Shown: positions 44,091 through 56,184, counted from the stretch's first letter. The stretch: DNA of 64,000 bases from Acanthosoma haemorrhoidale (GCA_930367205.1 OV884011.1:165023226-165087225); one strand, 5' to 3'. The notes: generated by a model not told the origin, from the sequence alone. Numbers and translations are program-made.

Positions 44091-45084
44091 TGACAGAAAT
44101 ATTAGAAATTGTAAAATAATTGTAGGCAAAGAAAAGTTATTTAAATTAATTATTAAGGTTCAATATAGATCGGCAAATACTTAAAAGAAAAAAAAAGCGC
44201 GAGGTAAATGTCAAACACGACACATCCTGTGCATGGGTAAGGTAAATCATGGTTAAACCAATACTATATAGTTGCACCATAGTTTCAGCGTTACATAATC
44301 ACGTTAAAGCATTAAATTCGGTTTAGTAAACTAATGTTTATTTTAACGTTGCGAGCATTAACGTGTGGGAAATAATATATTTGTATCGACGTTTTTATTG
44401 ATATGTGGCGAATGGTAGGGAATTGTAATGAGTGATTAATGAGCTGAGAGGGCAAGATGAAAAGTGGAAGTGGGAAAAGCCGATCGGGAACCCAATCTGT
44501 GTCCCACTTGACCCTCCTTCGCCAACGTTGACTAGTTCAAATCACTCCCACCACCCCCACCCTACCATTCACCACCCCTCGCCTATACTCCACACTTCCA
44601 TTACTTCTGTATCAAGCAACCCTCATATACTTCCTCAGCCCTATAAATATATAGTACTCTTTAGTGTGACAACTACACAGATTTCCTTCTTAGCCATACT
44701 CGACCACAGTTGAGTTCTTCAGTTAATGATTTATTTCAATCAAGTAAAGAATAAGGGGACTCAATAAATTTTTCACAATTTGTGGCAGCAGAAAAAAATT
44801 GAATTAAGTGTGACATATTAAGAGTCTATGAAGAGTTGTAATTGCAGTCCTCTAAGGTAACAAAACATTTCACATATACATAATACAAAAGTAGATATGA
44901 TATCGCACTTAATGTAAGAGTCAGTTTTCTTTTTGATTAATAAGTAATTGATCGTTGAGAGATTCAATTTTTTTTTTTTCAAAACCCCTTATTTCAAAAA
45001 AATATTAATAGCACTGGTCGAGAAAAAGTTGCGAGAAGACAATGTTAACACTATTAAACTTTCACTTGTGAGCAACTGAACTTT
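44091..45084. other. Mostly AT-rich; contains a promoter/LTR-like patch
   Basis: No coding motif. The CCACCC-rich patch and TATA region at 44500-44800 are described separately. Confidence 0.45.
44630..44800 (+). promoter_or_regulatory. Possible LTR end with degenerate primer binding site
   Basis: TATA-like CTATAAATA at 44641-44649, AATAAA at 44763-44768, then TTTTTCACA and TGGCAGCAGA at 44783-44792. The last word matches the complement of initiator tRNA-Met (TGGTAGCAGA) at 9 of 10 positions. No second LTR was found, so this may be a remnant or coincidence. Confidence 0.3.
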
Positions 45085-46010
45085 TTCCGATGTTTTGTAT
45101 ATAAGTTTTGAAGGTATGTATATGTAGCATGTAATATTTTTTTATGTTATAGAGTATCGGTTGATGATGTGTTAATGTCAAATGCCAGTAAGGAGATCGT
45201 ATAAATATATTATTTGTATGTATTTTGACATATTTCCTTGTAATAAAGGTTTAGCATATATAATTATAATAATTTTAAATGCATATATTTTATATTTATT
45301 GATTGTTCCGGAACTGTCTATTATTATTATTATTCTATTGAATATTTCACTATTCCTAATTGCACACTTTGCGGCTAAGGTTTGGGTTTGGATACAACAT
45401 CCCCTGTTCATTAAATGACTGACATTATTGAGTTCAGTTCTCTGAGATATTATAGCTATGCTTTGATCCACTCTTCGTCATGTTCTTGCAGGATGTCGGT
45501 TTTGTTGTTGTTCTAAGCAAGGCAACGATACTTTAAAAGTGATCTAACTTTCAAAGTACATATTATAAATTAAGTGAGCAAGAAGACGCGCAGTTTCTCT
45601 AAGCTTTCTCGTAGCTTTGTCTGAAATATATTCAAGATAGAAACTGTGCTGTAGAAGAGCCCTTTTAACTTTTAAACAGGCCCAGAATATTTATGTTAAA
45701 TATGTCTTTCTGTAAATTCTACGATAGATAAGTGGTGTAAAATCCAACATACAAAAACTTAATGTTAATAAAAAGTTAATGTATAGTGATTGTAAGTGGA
45801 TGTGGAATACCCAAGACTCCGCTTCCTCTTTCTCATGCGAGGGAGGTGACAAACATGTGGATTTGGTAGTTCTCTGGGCTGTTTGTAAATACTGTATGAA
45901 AGAGCGAGTGAATGCAGATTGTAAATATGGTATGAATGAGAACATTTATCACAATTAGTTATTGCCTAATAAGGCAGATTGTAAATTTAGCACAATAAAG
46001 AAGTTTCAAG
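45085..46010 (+). mobile_element. LINE-D3 copy 1: R segment plus D1-type 3' end
   Basis: 45085-45800 (R) is the reverse complement match of about 49205-50005. It continues into the D1 3' end (45805-46010) from CCCAAGACTCCGCTTCCTCT to CACAATAAAGAAGTTTCAAG. In the 50-kb copy R lies inside D-element sequence, so this copy is read as a 5'-truncated element starting within R. Confidence 0.75.
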
Positions 46011-47000
46011 TGATCGTAAGGAAGTGAAAAAAATACAATTTAATATAATCTTACATGAGTATCTCTTATTTGATTAGCGTTTCTTTTTTAAGATTTATTA
46101 GCCCACAGCTCAGAATTATTAATAATGTATTATTATTAATGTAAAAAATATGGTTTTAGGAAGAAACATTATAAATGAAGTATTTAATACTGTGTAAGCA
46201 GATTTGTAGTATTTTTATTTTGTTTTTTAGACAAGATTGGATATATTTATATTTATTTTTGTATTAGAATAGGTTAATTTTAATAGATTTTTAGTAAATG
46301 TTTTAGGCACAGCAATTAAATTTATAATTCTTGGTAGTGCGGTGCCCTACCGCAAATGGTTGTTACAGAAATATATTCTTTCATAGAATGACACATGAGA
46401 TTATTTAATTCCACCGTCTATAATAGAACCAATGAAACTTCACCAAAACAAAACTTTAGAAAGCAACGTAAAATAAATATTGTGAAGTGTGAAAACAAAA
46501 GTTTGTGACGTTGGATTTATTAGTAATTATCTTTACTCAGAATTTCAGGCAAAACCCGTCACATACAGGAAGTTTACATTCACAGCACGTTATCAAGGGT
46601 TGACCTTTATGAGACTACTCCAAGTTTAGACTGGCATGAATCCAGTTGAGTGAACCCCAACTGTAAACGACACACGTAAATTACAAGTTTAAATCTATCC
46701 TAATCCTAACTACAAATGGGATGTCCCTAGGTCTAAATTTCCCCATTCGAGGTTGTAATCTAAATTGAACATCTTATAGTCTTATAAACAATAGACAAAT
46801 GACACATGGAGGCAATTTTTTACGATTTCATATTACCATAGCAGTGTAAAATAATCAACTCAAATGTCAGCTGTAAATGGGAGGTGAATGTAAAATTCAT
46901 CGCTTTTACCTTTCACAAAGAACTCTTCAAGCAGATAAACAAACTCACAGGAACAAAGTCGAAAACAACAGTTTCTGGTTTCGTACTTTGCCATAACTTT
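46011..47000. other. No recognisable gene
   Basis: AT-rich. The minus frame at 46860-47105 overlaps the LINE-D1 end and is a shadow. Confidence 0.5.
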
Positions 47001-47470
47001 CTTTATTGTGCTATAATTACAACCTGTCGTATTAGGAAATAAGTAATTGTGATAAATGTTCTCATTAATACCATATTTACAATCTGCATTCACTCGCTCA
47101 TTCATACAGTATTTACAAACAGCCTAGATACCTCCCAAGTCCGCATGTTTGTCACCTTCCTACCGTGCGAAAGAGGTAGCGGAGTATTGGGAAGTCCCCC
47201 TCGCTCATCCGTCAGCCACGTCACCATATACGAGCCATTGGAGGCTGACCAAGAGCGCGAGAGCCTCATACGCTCAGGACATGATTGGAGAAACTGGCCA
47301 TTGCCAGGACTCCCCCTGTCGCATTTATAGCAGGCCACGAGGCCACTCCCGTTCCAGTCTCCGAGTAGGATTATAGGGATGAGTGGTGCAGTGCAATGAC
47401 TGTGCTACAGGATTAGGGTGGTTGGATAGGTTACTATGGAATTCCATGATCTTGGAAGCCTGGAAGCCTT
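47001..47470 (-). mobile_element. LINE-D1 copy
   Basis: Minus strand: D1 3' terminus at 47001, GC-rich block at 47180-47260, the CATTTATAGCAGGCCACGAG region and the last RT codons to about 47470. Confidence 0.85.
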
Positions 47471-47690
47471 TTTAACGCCATTCTTTTAGCGAATCAACTG
47501 TACTAAGATGTATATTATTTCATTTATTTCTATAAGTTCTAGAATGATTGTTTTCGTTCTATCCAGGTTCAATCCACGACTCAACTAATAATGCTCTCTC
47601 AAGGAACTGGTCGATGTTCGCTCATTTTCATTGAAAAAATAAGTAACAGCTATAAACAGTAATAAAAAGTTAGGTTATTTGGTACAAATA
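47471..47690. other. Spacer, nothing recognised
   Basis: Short AT-rich stretch between two LINE fragments. Confidence 0.5.
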
Positions 47691-47965
47691 ATCTTATCTA
47701 TTTACAAATTATTTTTGTATTTCCTGCAGCTTCGCTACATTATATACAGGTTTTGTTGTTTTATAAAAATTACATAATGAATAAACAAGTATAATGATAT
47801 ACATTATACGTGACTGGACTAAACTGACTAATAAAGGTGATGGGGCCTCACCCTTTTGATCAAACTAAAAACTAACTTGCATACTAATTCTTAATCTAAT
47901 ATTTCCCCGACAGTCTGTTGCCATCGATGTGGTAGGGTGTGGGGTAGGGGTCATAGAGATCTATC
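47691..47965 (-). mobile_element. LINE-B copy 7, 3' UTR
   Basis: Minus strand: CTATTTACAAATTATTTTTG, ACGTGACTGGACTAAACTGA, GGTGATGGGGCCTCACC and CCGACAGTCTGTTGCCATCG. The 3' tip and coding are missing. Confidence 0.85.
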
Positions 47966-49055
47966 CAGTTTCTGTTCAGTATTCTTAAGAACGATGTAAA
48001 TTTCTTGTGCGACGGAAGTGAGGGGGGGCTAATATTTTTCGCTTTTGTATTTTTCCTAAAGACTAAACTTAACATAAATATAATAAATGGTCTCTTTACT
48101 CAGATTCAAAAGTTATCCGACTGAGATGGGCCACAGGAGAGAAGAGACCAGAGGAAGGGTCTAATAAACGATTTAAACGTCAGTGGAGAAATTATAATAT
48201 TATATTCTTCCAGTTCTTTGAAGACAAAGAGCCCTTGTGAAATTTCAATGCGAGGGGGAAAAAGGAGTGAGGCGTTTCACCGTTTTCTCATATAACGTTT
48301 GAGAGTTCACTTGTTAACCCACTTGTAATTACCTCTCTCGACGTTAAGCCGGCTTGAATAACCACACCCTTATATTTTATAGAGTAACATTTAAAATGTT
48401 ATACAACAGAGAAAACGCAAGCTAAAATTATGATAAGTTAAATAATTATAATCCAAGGGAAGGAGTGCCAGGGAGCTCGTCTCTATCGATAACAAATCTA
48501 TTAAATATGAAAACCTTTTGTTTTATTCATTATTCATTCCGTTTGGAACGGTTTTCGTTTCATCACTTCTTTTACCAGCTCCTGTCAGCAAAATTGTTTT
48601 TTGCAAATCCTACATATTCCAAAATATTCTTCATATAAATTATTTTTCATATTATGTTTTGGCTGATCTTGTGAATGTAGTTTATGTTTAAAAAAGTATT
48701 TTCTCTTTGACTATTTTTCAGAGAAAACCCTCATGTTGGTATATACGGATGAATTGAGGGGCTTTAAGTAGATTTTCCACCATGGGATTTACCAAATTGC
48801 CATGTTTATTCAGGCAAAGGCGAACGCTAAGAGGTAACGAGGCTAATAATATCGAGCCAAACAACTTCAGATGAGAGCTCAGGAAATTCCATTTAATCTA
48901 TATGAAGCTCATCGCAGACCTAATATTTGTTCGGAGCAGCGTCCACACAGGAGATCCTGATATTTTTGGACAGCAGGCATTAGCTATTTAAATACTATAG
49001 TTGTACTGCAACCGAGTAGCGATTATTTTGAAAATAGCTACATATCCTGTAAACC
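47966..49055. other. No recognisable gene
   Basis: Stops in all frames; no family match. Confidence 0.5.
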
Positions 49056-50910
49056 GATAAAATTACAATCTTCCTTATATTGGGCAACGAGTATCTGTGA
49101 TAAATGTTTTCATTCGTAACATATTTACAACCCTTCATTCACTCGCTCATTCATACAGTATTTACAAACAGCCCAGAGACCTCCCAAATCCTCATTCACT
49201 TACGATCACTATACATTAACAATTTATGAACGTTCTTGTAAATTCACTTAAGTTTTGTATGTTAGATTTCACACCACTTATCTATCGTAGAATATACAGA
49301 AAGGCATATTTAACATAAATATTTAGCCCAGACAAAGCTATGAGAAAATTCAGATAAACTGCATGCTCACTTAATTTATAATATGTACTTTGAAAGTTAG
49401 ATCACTTTTAATGTATCGTTGCCTTGCTTAGAACAACAACAAAACCGACATCCTGCGAGAATATGACTAAAAGTGCATCAAAGCATAGCTATAATATCTC
49501 AGAGAACTGAACTCAATAATGTCAGTCATTTAATGAACAGCGGATGTTTTATCCAAACCCAAACCTTAGCCGCAAAGTATGCAATTAGGACTAGTGAAAT
49601 ATTCAATTGAAGTATATTCCAATGACATAAGAATGAATAATAATAATAATAGACAGTTAACTTCGGAACAATCAATACTATAAGGATATAATATAAATAT
49701 AAGCATATAATATATAAAATATATGCATTTAAAATTATTATAATTACACAGGTTGTCCGAAAAGTTTCCGACTTCAACATGAAGATGATAATAAAATAAA
49801 TAAAAGCTAGTGAAATAAAAGCTTAACACTTTATCACAAGAAAATATGTCAAGACATATAGAAATTAAAATAATATATTCATACGATCTCCTTACAGGTA
49901 TTTGACATTAACAGATCATCAACCGATACTCTATAAACTACAGCAAAAAACAAAATATTACATACTAAATATACATAGCCTTAAAAATCATATCTATAAA
50001 ACCAAAAAAAAAGCATCCTTTATGCCAGTGGAGATTGACATGCGAGAGCCACAGACGCTCAGCCACAGATTCTCATGATTGAAGAAACTGGCCATTGCGA
50101 GGATTCCCACAGTCATGAATTCATAGCAGGTCACCAGGCCACTGCCGTTTCAGTCTCCAAGGAGGATTATAGGGATGAGTGGTGCAGGGTAATAATGACT
50201 GTGCTAGGGGATTGGTTGGGATGGTTGGATAAGCTACTATGGAATTTCAAGAACTTGGAAGGGATGAGTTCAAAAATGTAAGGTAGATTAAGATCGTTAT
50301 GAAGGGTGTTATTGCTGACGTAATTAGGGGCATTTACTATTGTTCAGAGCACTTTTGATTGAAAGGATAGGATACGCTTGATGTTCGACTTTTTTGCTGT
50401 CACCCATAGCTCTATTATGTATGCCCTTGTAGATATACAACACAGAACTATAACTTTGTAGGTTAGTAATTTATTTTCTATTGAGATATGGGATGTCCTT
50501 TGAAGTAGTCTGTACAGTTGTCCAAAGCGTCTGTTTAGTTCTTGTCTTTTTGGCCTCGTATGTGGGTTCCAATTCAGTCGTTTGTCGAGATGGAAGCCTA
50601 ATTTTTGTACTGTCTTGGATACAGGAAGAGGAAGGAATAGAATTAAAAAAAAAACAGTGGACAGCACTTGCGGTAGAGGGCAAACGTAATGTGGGATCAT
50701 TTTGCTTCATTAACTTTGATCCGGCTTTGGTTGCACCAATGCTCGATCTTATCAAGATGTTTTTGAAAGTCATGGGATTCGCGATACAGCGGTCTGAGTG
50801 GGATGACAGGACTGCAGTGTCATCAGCAAAGGTTGCCAAGAAGGTATTAGGAGTAGAGGGGACATTGGCGGTATATAGGTAATGAGGACCAGACCAAGGA
50901 CATTTTTTTT
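49056..50910 (-). mobile_element. LINE-D3 copy 2: RT region, 3' UTR interrupted by R
   Basis: Minus strand, 5' to 3': RT from about 50905 including FADD, through the RT C-terminus (50344-50700) and the start of the 3' UTR to CTCCACTGGC near 50030. Then come R (about 49205-50025) and the last part of the D1 3' end (49056-49205). The R copy carries an extra insert at 49747-49820 that the 45-kb R lacks. A short deletion at the R/D1 junction relative to 45.8 kb falls between two ATGTGG words. Confidence 0.78.
50344..50910 (-). pseudogene. LINE-D RT fragment (FADD to C-terminus)
   Basis: Minus strand 50471-50839 begins ATFADDTAVLSSHSD, the RT catalytic box; just upstream is NVPSTPNTFL. A frameshift then puts the thumb in the frame of 50344-50700: VQKLGFHLDKRLNWNPHT, ELNRRFGQLYRLLQRTSHIS and IENKLLTYKVIVL. 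This is the classic Jockey-type order. The fingers and endonuclease are absent, so the copy is 5' truncated and dead. It is the longest LINE-D coding piece in the window. Confidence 0.85.
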
Positions 50911-51042
50911 TTGCAAAAAAATTGTTAGCTCTTCTTATGGTTATTATATTGCATTAAAAAAATAACATATAATTAAACCAAAATAAAAAAACTCTTAAAA
51001 ATTTTAGAAAAAACTTAGAAATTTTTATTACTGCTATCATAC

Positions 51043-51107
51043 AGACAGGACATGGTGTCATCTGGGAATATTGCAATAAAGGAATTGGGAGTAGAGGGGT
51101 CATTTGT
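51043..51107 (-). pseudogene. Second short LINE-D RT fragment
   Basis: On the minus strand it reads NDPSTPNSFIAIFPDDTMSC, aligning with the box at 50790-50870; the catalytic ADD has become PDD. About 130 bp of AT-rich DNA separate it from the longer copy. Confidence 0.65.
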
Positions 51108-51110
51108 AAA

Positions 51111-53090
51111 ATATTAAAAGTGTTTGCATCTCCAAATCATAAGATGTAATACCAAACTTTAGCACACATAAACTCTGAATCATTTGGTGACTACACAAGA
51201 GCACACACCATTAATAATAAATGACGAGAAATAATTTATATGGTAATATCCCAAACCAATAAAGAAATTATTCTTTTGACAATATATAAATATAAAATAA
51301 AATAAATATATAAATATACAATAATTATCTGATCAGACACTGTTATAGATAATTGATCAGTTTTATAGAACCAAGTATCATAACTTTGTTTTTTAACGTT
51401 TTATGTGATAATTTAAGTTAATAAACCCCTTTGAAGACATAAACAATATTATTGATAGCTGAACTATAATGAAAAACCTATTGTAACCGCTATTGAAAAA
51501 TATCAATAATTGTCGGCAGGAAAAAGAATATTTGTCATTAGTGAACAAGCTTTATAATAATGTATCAATATTTATTATGTTTCAGTTTTTATATAACGAT
51601 CAATCAAGGAGTCTACAGATATTATATTATTATTCCATTCTTATTTTATATTTGTAAGTAGCATTCTACTTCGGTTTTTTTAAAATATAATTAGTTATTT
51701 TTTATATAACGCAGATCCATTATTTGGCCTAAGTAGTTTCTCAAATGTTTTTGAAATTTGATTACATTTGTCTAATCATAAATATGCCTGAAAATCGCCT
51801 TTTGTAAAATAAAAAATTTGTAGCTAAAAAATTTTTCGTATGATAGAAAATGTAATGTTGTAGCTAAAATAGTATTTATTAGTAAGCAAATAAAGAGGGT
51901 ACCTATCGTAAAGTGCCTTGGGGCTTAAATACACCCTACATGTTAACTATATATACACAAACATCAGATATTTCAATCTTCATCCCATTTTCTATAGAAA
52001 TTCTATGCTTAATAGCCATAGTAAATTACCCATTTAAAATTTATTATTAAAGCCCGTATTTACGCAGGACGTAATTGGAATTTATGCCACTGTTACCAAT
52101 ATCAGAAAACCTCAAATAAAAAAAAAATATGTTAATAGGAATAATATGAGTTAGTTTACGACGTATTCAAATCAGAAATCATTCTAGGTATTTTAAATTT
52201 ACACAAAGGGGGAATTCATTGCTTCAAACTATTTCCAACTTACTTAAATACACCCAAAAAAGATAAACACTTATAAGGAATATCGTAATATAAAAAATTG
52301 GTTTTCTATTGCCGTTTAGTTTTAATATTTTTTTTTTGTCGATATTATCAAAAGATTATTTTTATTTGTGAATAAATTTGTTTGAAAATATATGTGTTAG
52401 GAGCTTAATTCTAAAATAGATTTGTTCTGGATAAACTTAAAAGTAATCCTGAATGTTATGAATGGAAATTTTTACACTCCAAACACCGCAGATGCAATAC
52501 GCGCACCTGGGTACGAGTACCCGTCTGAAAAGCTCACACTTGAGGGCTTGACAGGCAAATTCAATTACTATGGAACGTGTTAAGATCCCTGTGAAATGTA
52601 AAGTCCCATGTTCCTCAGGGATGTCGAGTCCTGGCGAACCGCAGCTGTTGCTAGTTTGTTGTACACGGGCGGTGGTAGGAAATGTATTGTCGCATGTTGG
52701 GTCCGCTATGATTAACGACAGGTGCGATTAGCTCCGCTAGATAATGCAAACGGACTCGATAAATCGGGGACAAAACAGGGCGAATGGAGGAAGGAGAAAT
52801 ATCTCCACTGCCGATAAGGGAACGATGGCATTGCTTATCCATTGTGCGACTAGAAGGAGCCTGTTAGGGCTTCGATGGAGCTGCAATTTTGTCGAAATTT
52901 ATGTCTGTATGCAGTGGTTGGTGATAACGACCATACATTCTGCCTGTAGGTTTGAAGGAATATTCAACAATAAGTAGTAATATGCAAAATGTTTCTTAAG
53001 TTGAAGTACAACGGGGAAAAAAAACAGGTAATAATTACCGTGTAATAATAATGACTCAGTGTCCCACGGGATACGGTGATAGCTTTGTGA
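51111..53090. other. Very AT-rich stretch, then an unassigned GC-richer island (52480-52980)
   Basis: 51111-52470 has no coding potential. 52480-52980 is markedly less AT-rich and has frames of 63-77 codons on both strands (52651-52842 minus, 52744-52977 plus), none with a motif that I recognise. It matches no other repeat in the window. Confidence 0.4.
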
Positions 53091-53320
53091 CTGGGAATGC
53101 CCTGGGCATCTATATACCATGTTTCTGTCGAACCCATTCCCTCTGGCCTGTGGAGTTCCTCAAAGAGCGGTTTTAACGTATACATGTCTTACATTGTTGT
53201 GACAAACTACAAGAAATCTGCAATGATGGCTATTGCTGACGGCGTTACCATTTACAGCATAAGCGCACAAAGAGCTCTTACACAGGCCGATTCAGTTTGC
53301 AACGTAATCAGTGACACACT

Positions 53321-54067
53321 ATGTTCTGTCAACCTCTTTATTACGAATAAATAGAAGTTTCCCTCTTCTCGGCCGAGAAAACATCTACCTACGATTCCAT
53401 ATTTTTATAGTAAAACCTTTAGCATCAGTTAAGAAAGGGGGAGATAGTGTACGAAACAGCCGCAGGTGGGGAAACCCTCCACTACCTCTGGCCTGCCTAT
53501 ATAAGCAGCCCGTTTTGGGGCATTCGCCACACTCTTAACACCCGGCACTTGGAACACTGCTCTCTGGACTGGCATTTGCTGCTCTACTTGAACTATGGAT
53601 TTCTTATTAAACCACCTCTCTTTCCTTACCTCGTTATGTTTTAGTCCGGCGTTGTGAGACTCTAAACATTCCTAGAGAATGTTTAGAGTCTCTGACTTCG
53701 TCTCGCTAAAACTAGCACCTCCTTGGGAAATACCTATCCTCTCTCACGGACGACGGTTGCCGTGGCCCTACTCCAGTTCACACTCGCCTTTGGGATCTGG
53801 ACGTTTTCTCCTACCTTCAGATACCGAGTGTGAATTCGTGGTCATTCCAAGACCACTTAAGCTACCTATAATACCTACCCTGTCGGGGCACACCTTCTAC
53901 GATCTTATGGAGTCAGAGCAATACGAATAAAGCTGCCCCCCGATTAGGCCGCGAACTAAGGTAAAGACCCCAGGTCCACCCATTTTATCTCTTTCTCCAC
54001 GCTCACTGGACATTGGCTAGCCCGCTCGGCCATACTATCCCCACCTTGGGGACAAATCACAATTTCC
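53321..54067 (+). mobile_element. 747-bp insertion with 8-bp flanking duplication, possible solo LTR
   Basis: GACACACT occurs at 53313-53320 and 54068-54075, and comparison with other LINE-B copies shows the target had it once. The insert has a TATATAAG box (about 53499-53506), AATAAA near 53926, a perfect 16-bp hairpin at 53656-53692, and a block shared with 23606-23835. I see no terminal inverted repeats and no coding frame. TATA plus polyadenylation signal fits a solo LTR; an 8-bp duplication is more typical of hAT-type DNA transposons. Identity unresolved. Confidence 0.7.
53656..53692. repeat. Perfect hairpin, 16-bp stem, 5-nt loop
   Basis: GAGACTCTAAACATTC, loop CTAGA, GAATGTTTAGAGTCTC. 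Confidence 0.95.
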
Positions 54068-54610
54068 GACACACTGCATAGGTTAAACATCAGTGTAAAC
54101 GCCGGGAAGATCGACTACGTAATCTTCTTCCTCTAAAAGGGGAAAAAAGCCATTGCCAAAATCCTATACTTTAGGAGGGAACAAGAACTCACCAGCTTTC
54201 TCAATATACTATCTGGATATAAAAATGGATAGGCATCTCCATTTCTCTACCCATTTTAGTAACAACATAGAAAAAGTACGACACAGGACTTACCGGCCTA
54301 AGTACTTGCTAACTTAACCAAACTTGTCGCTTCGTCTCATATTGACGATCTATAAATGTGTCCCGTTGTCGCCAGTGCAGAAATCGATGGCAACAGGCTG
54401 TCTGGGAACACTAGGTTAAGTTAGTTGGTCAGATTTAGGTTAGTATTCATTCATTCATCATCCATCATTCATTCATACGCTGTGTATTCTGTAAATCAGC
54501 CTATAATAGAAAAAATCTTTAAAACATTACATAAAATATAATTAGCACGACGTGGATTTATGTACAGATTTAATATTGTGGAATCTGTAACTCACTCTGT
54601 CTATATAAAA

Positions 54611-55705
54611 TGAAGGGTTTGAAAAAAAAAAAAAACTTGAACGAGAAAATCACGCTTACACATTACAGCTTCAAAAGGTTTTTTTTTTTTGGCCAATACC
54701 TTAGTTACAATTTTTCATTTGTTTTCTTTAGAAGGTGATCTAGTAATAGAGATGATTTAACAAATAAAATTGTTTATTTTTGGATAAAAATGCCGCCTAG
54801 TTTTTGGTTTATGCAGATGTTTCAATGAGAAAACACTGCGCTGTCAGGCATGTCTATTTCTTCCTATCTCTAACTTTTCACCTATGTCTTGGGGATCGTT
54901 AGAGCAGCACACGTAGTATTTTAAACAGAGATCACTTTTGATGGTGGGACCACACGTGGAATGTTCTATAATATGTGGTTAATTAATTACAAATAAAAAA
55001 AAAAACGTCTAATAGATACTGTCCTTATATATGTTAATGGTTGTCCGTTTCGTGTCCAAAATATACTGAAATTAAAATTGACTCCATGAATAGTAAAGAG
55101 GTCCATTAAGTAAGAAATTACATGATATTTAAAAAATAAAAAGTTTCCCAGCCTATTTTGTTATGTATCAAGTTAATAGGATTAAAAAGCTCCTTATTAG
55201 TAATTGAAATACGTTTCGTAGCCACAACGAAACATTATATTTACTTTTATTTTTTTTTCCAAAAATTTAAAAAGTATTTTTCTTATTATCGGTGTCCCTG
55301 TACTGCCGATATTTTGATTGCTTAAAGGAGCTTGAATAGAATTTAAACAAAAATGTCGACAACCTTTGCACGTTCGAAATCGAAAACATTGCTGTTTAGA
55401 AGTAAAAAAAAATATGGGCTGCTCATAAAAAAAAATAACCAGAAAAAAAACACACTTTTGGAAGAGGACAAGATAGTTTGAACACTATGAATCTCGTTTT
55501 TAACACTCTTCTCCCTCTTAGCAAATCTATTGCCAAGAGCACAAAAGCTACTCATATACTTAGTAAGCTACGGCCGACCGCCGGGAAATAAGGAAAGGAA
55601 AAGAGAAAATATTGCGGAAAGCTTTCTTTTCCAGTGCTCCATCCCTCCAATGGTACTCCTGTATGGAGGACCTGTTTTCCCCTCTCACTCCACTTTTCGT
55701 ATCTC
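54611..55705. other. No recognisable gene
   Basis: AT-rich with poly-A and poly-T tracts; no motif-bearing frame. Confidence 0.5.
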
Positions 55706-55707
55706 AC

Positions 55708-55876
<169 letters not shown>

Positions 55877-56134
55877 CTTGCTGTAAACGATCTATTCCTT
55901 CCTATAGGTTTTTATAGCTTTGCCGACTACCTGGGTCATATCTCACTTCGTCCACAACTTTCTTCCTATTGTCAAACGGGGAAAAAATACAACTATACTT
56001 TACATACAATTTGATTTTTATACAAGAAAAACAAGAAAACTTAATAATAAATAGTTAATCCACCCACCAATATTTATGAATTATGATCTGAATTGGGTTT
56101 TTAAAGTAAAAATAAAGAGAGTAGATATTGGCCA

Positions 56135-56140
<6 letters not shown>

Positions 56141-56184
<44 letters not shown>
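56141..56184 (+). repeat. (TA)n microsatellite
   Basis: About 21 TA units directly adjoining the reversed poly-A tail of the LINE-B' copy. Confidence 0.95.

Larger units (their letters stand above)
53100..54610 (+). mobile_element. LINE-B copy 8, interrupted by a 747-bp insertion
   Basis: The first part (53100-53320) runs from CTCTGGCCTGTGGAGTTCCT through the RT box, which here reads IADG instead of (F/Y)ADD, to CAGTGACACACT. The second (54068 to about 54440) continues with GTAAACGCCGGGAAGATC and YLDIKMDRHLHF-type sequence. The two parts align end to end on the copies at 3.7 and 26.2 kb. Confidence 0.85.

Noticed and set aside
45085..50005. Simple inverted segmental duplication of 45.1-46.0 and 49.1-50.0 kb
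   Set aside because: In the 50-kb copy R is embedded in LINE-D sequence and both copies end at the LINE-D 3' terminus, which fits retrotransposition better, though duplication is not excluded.
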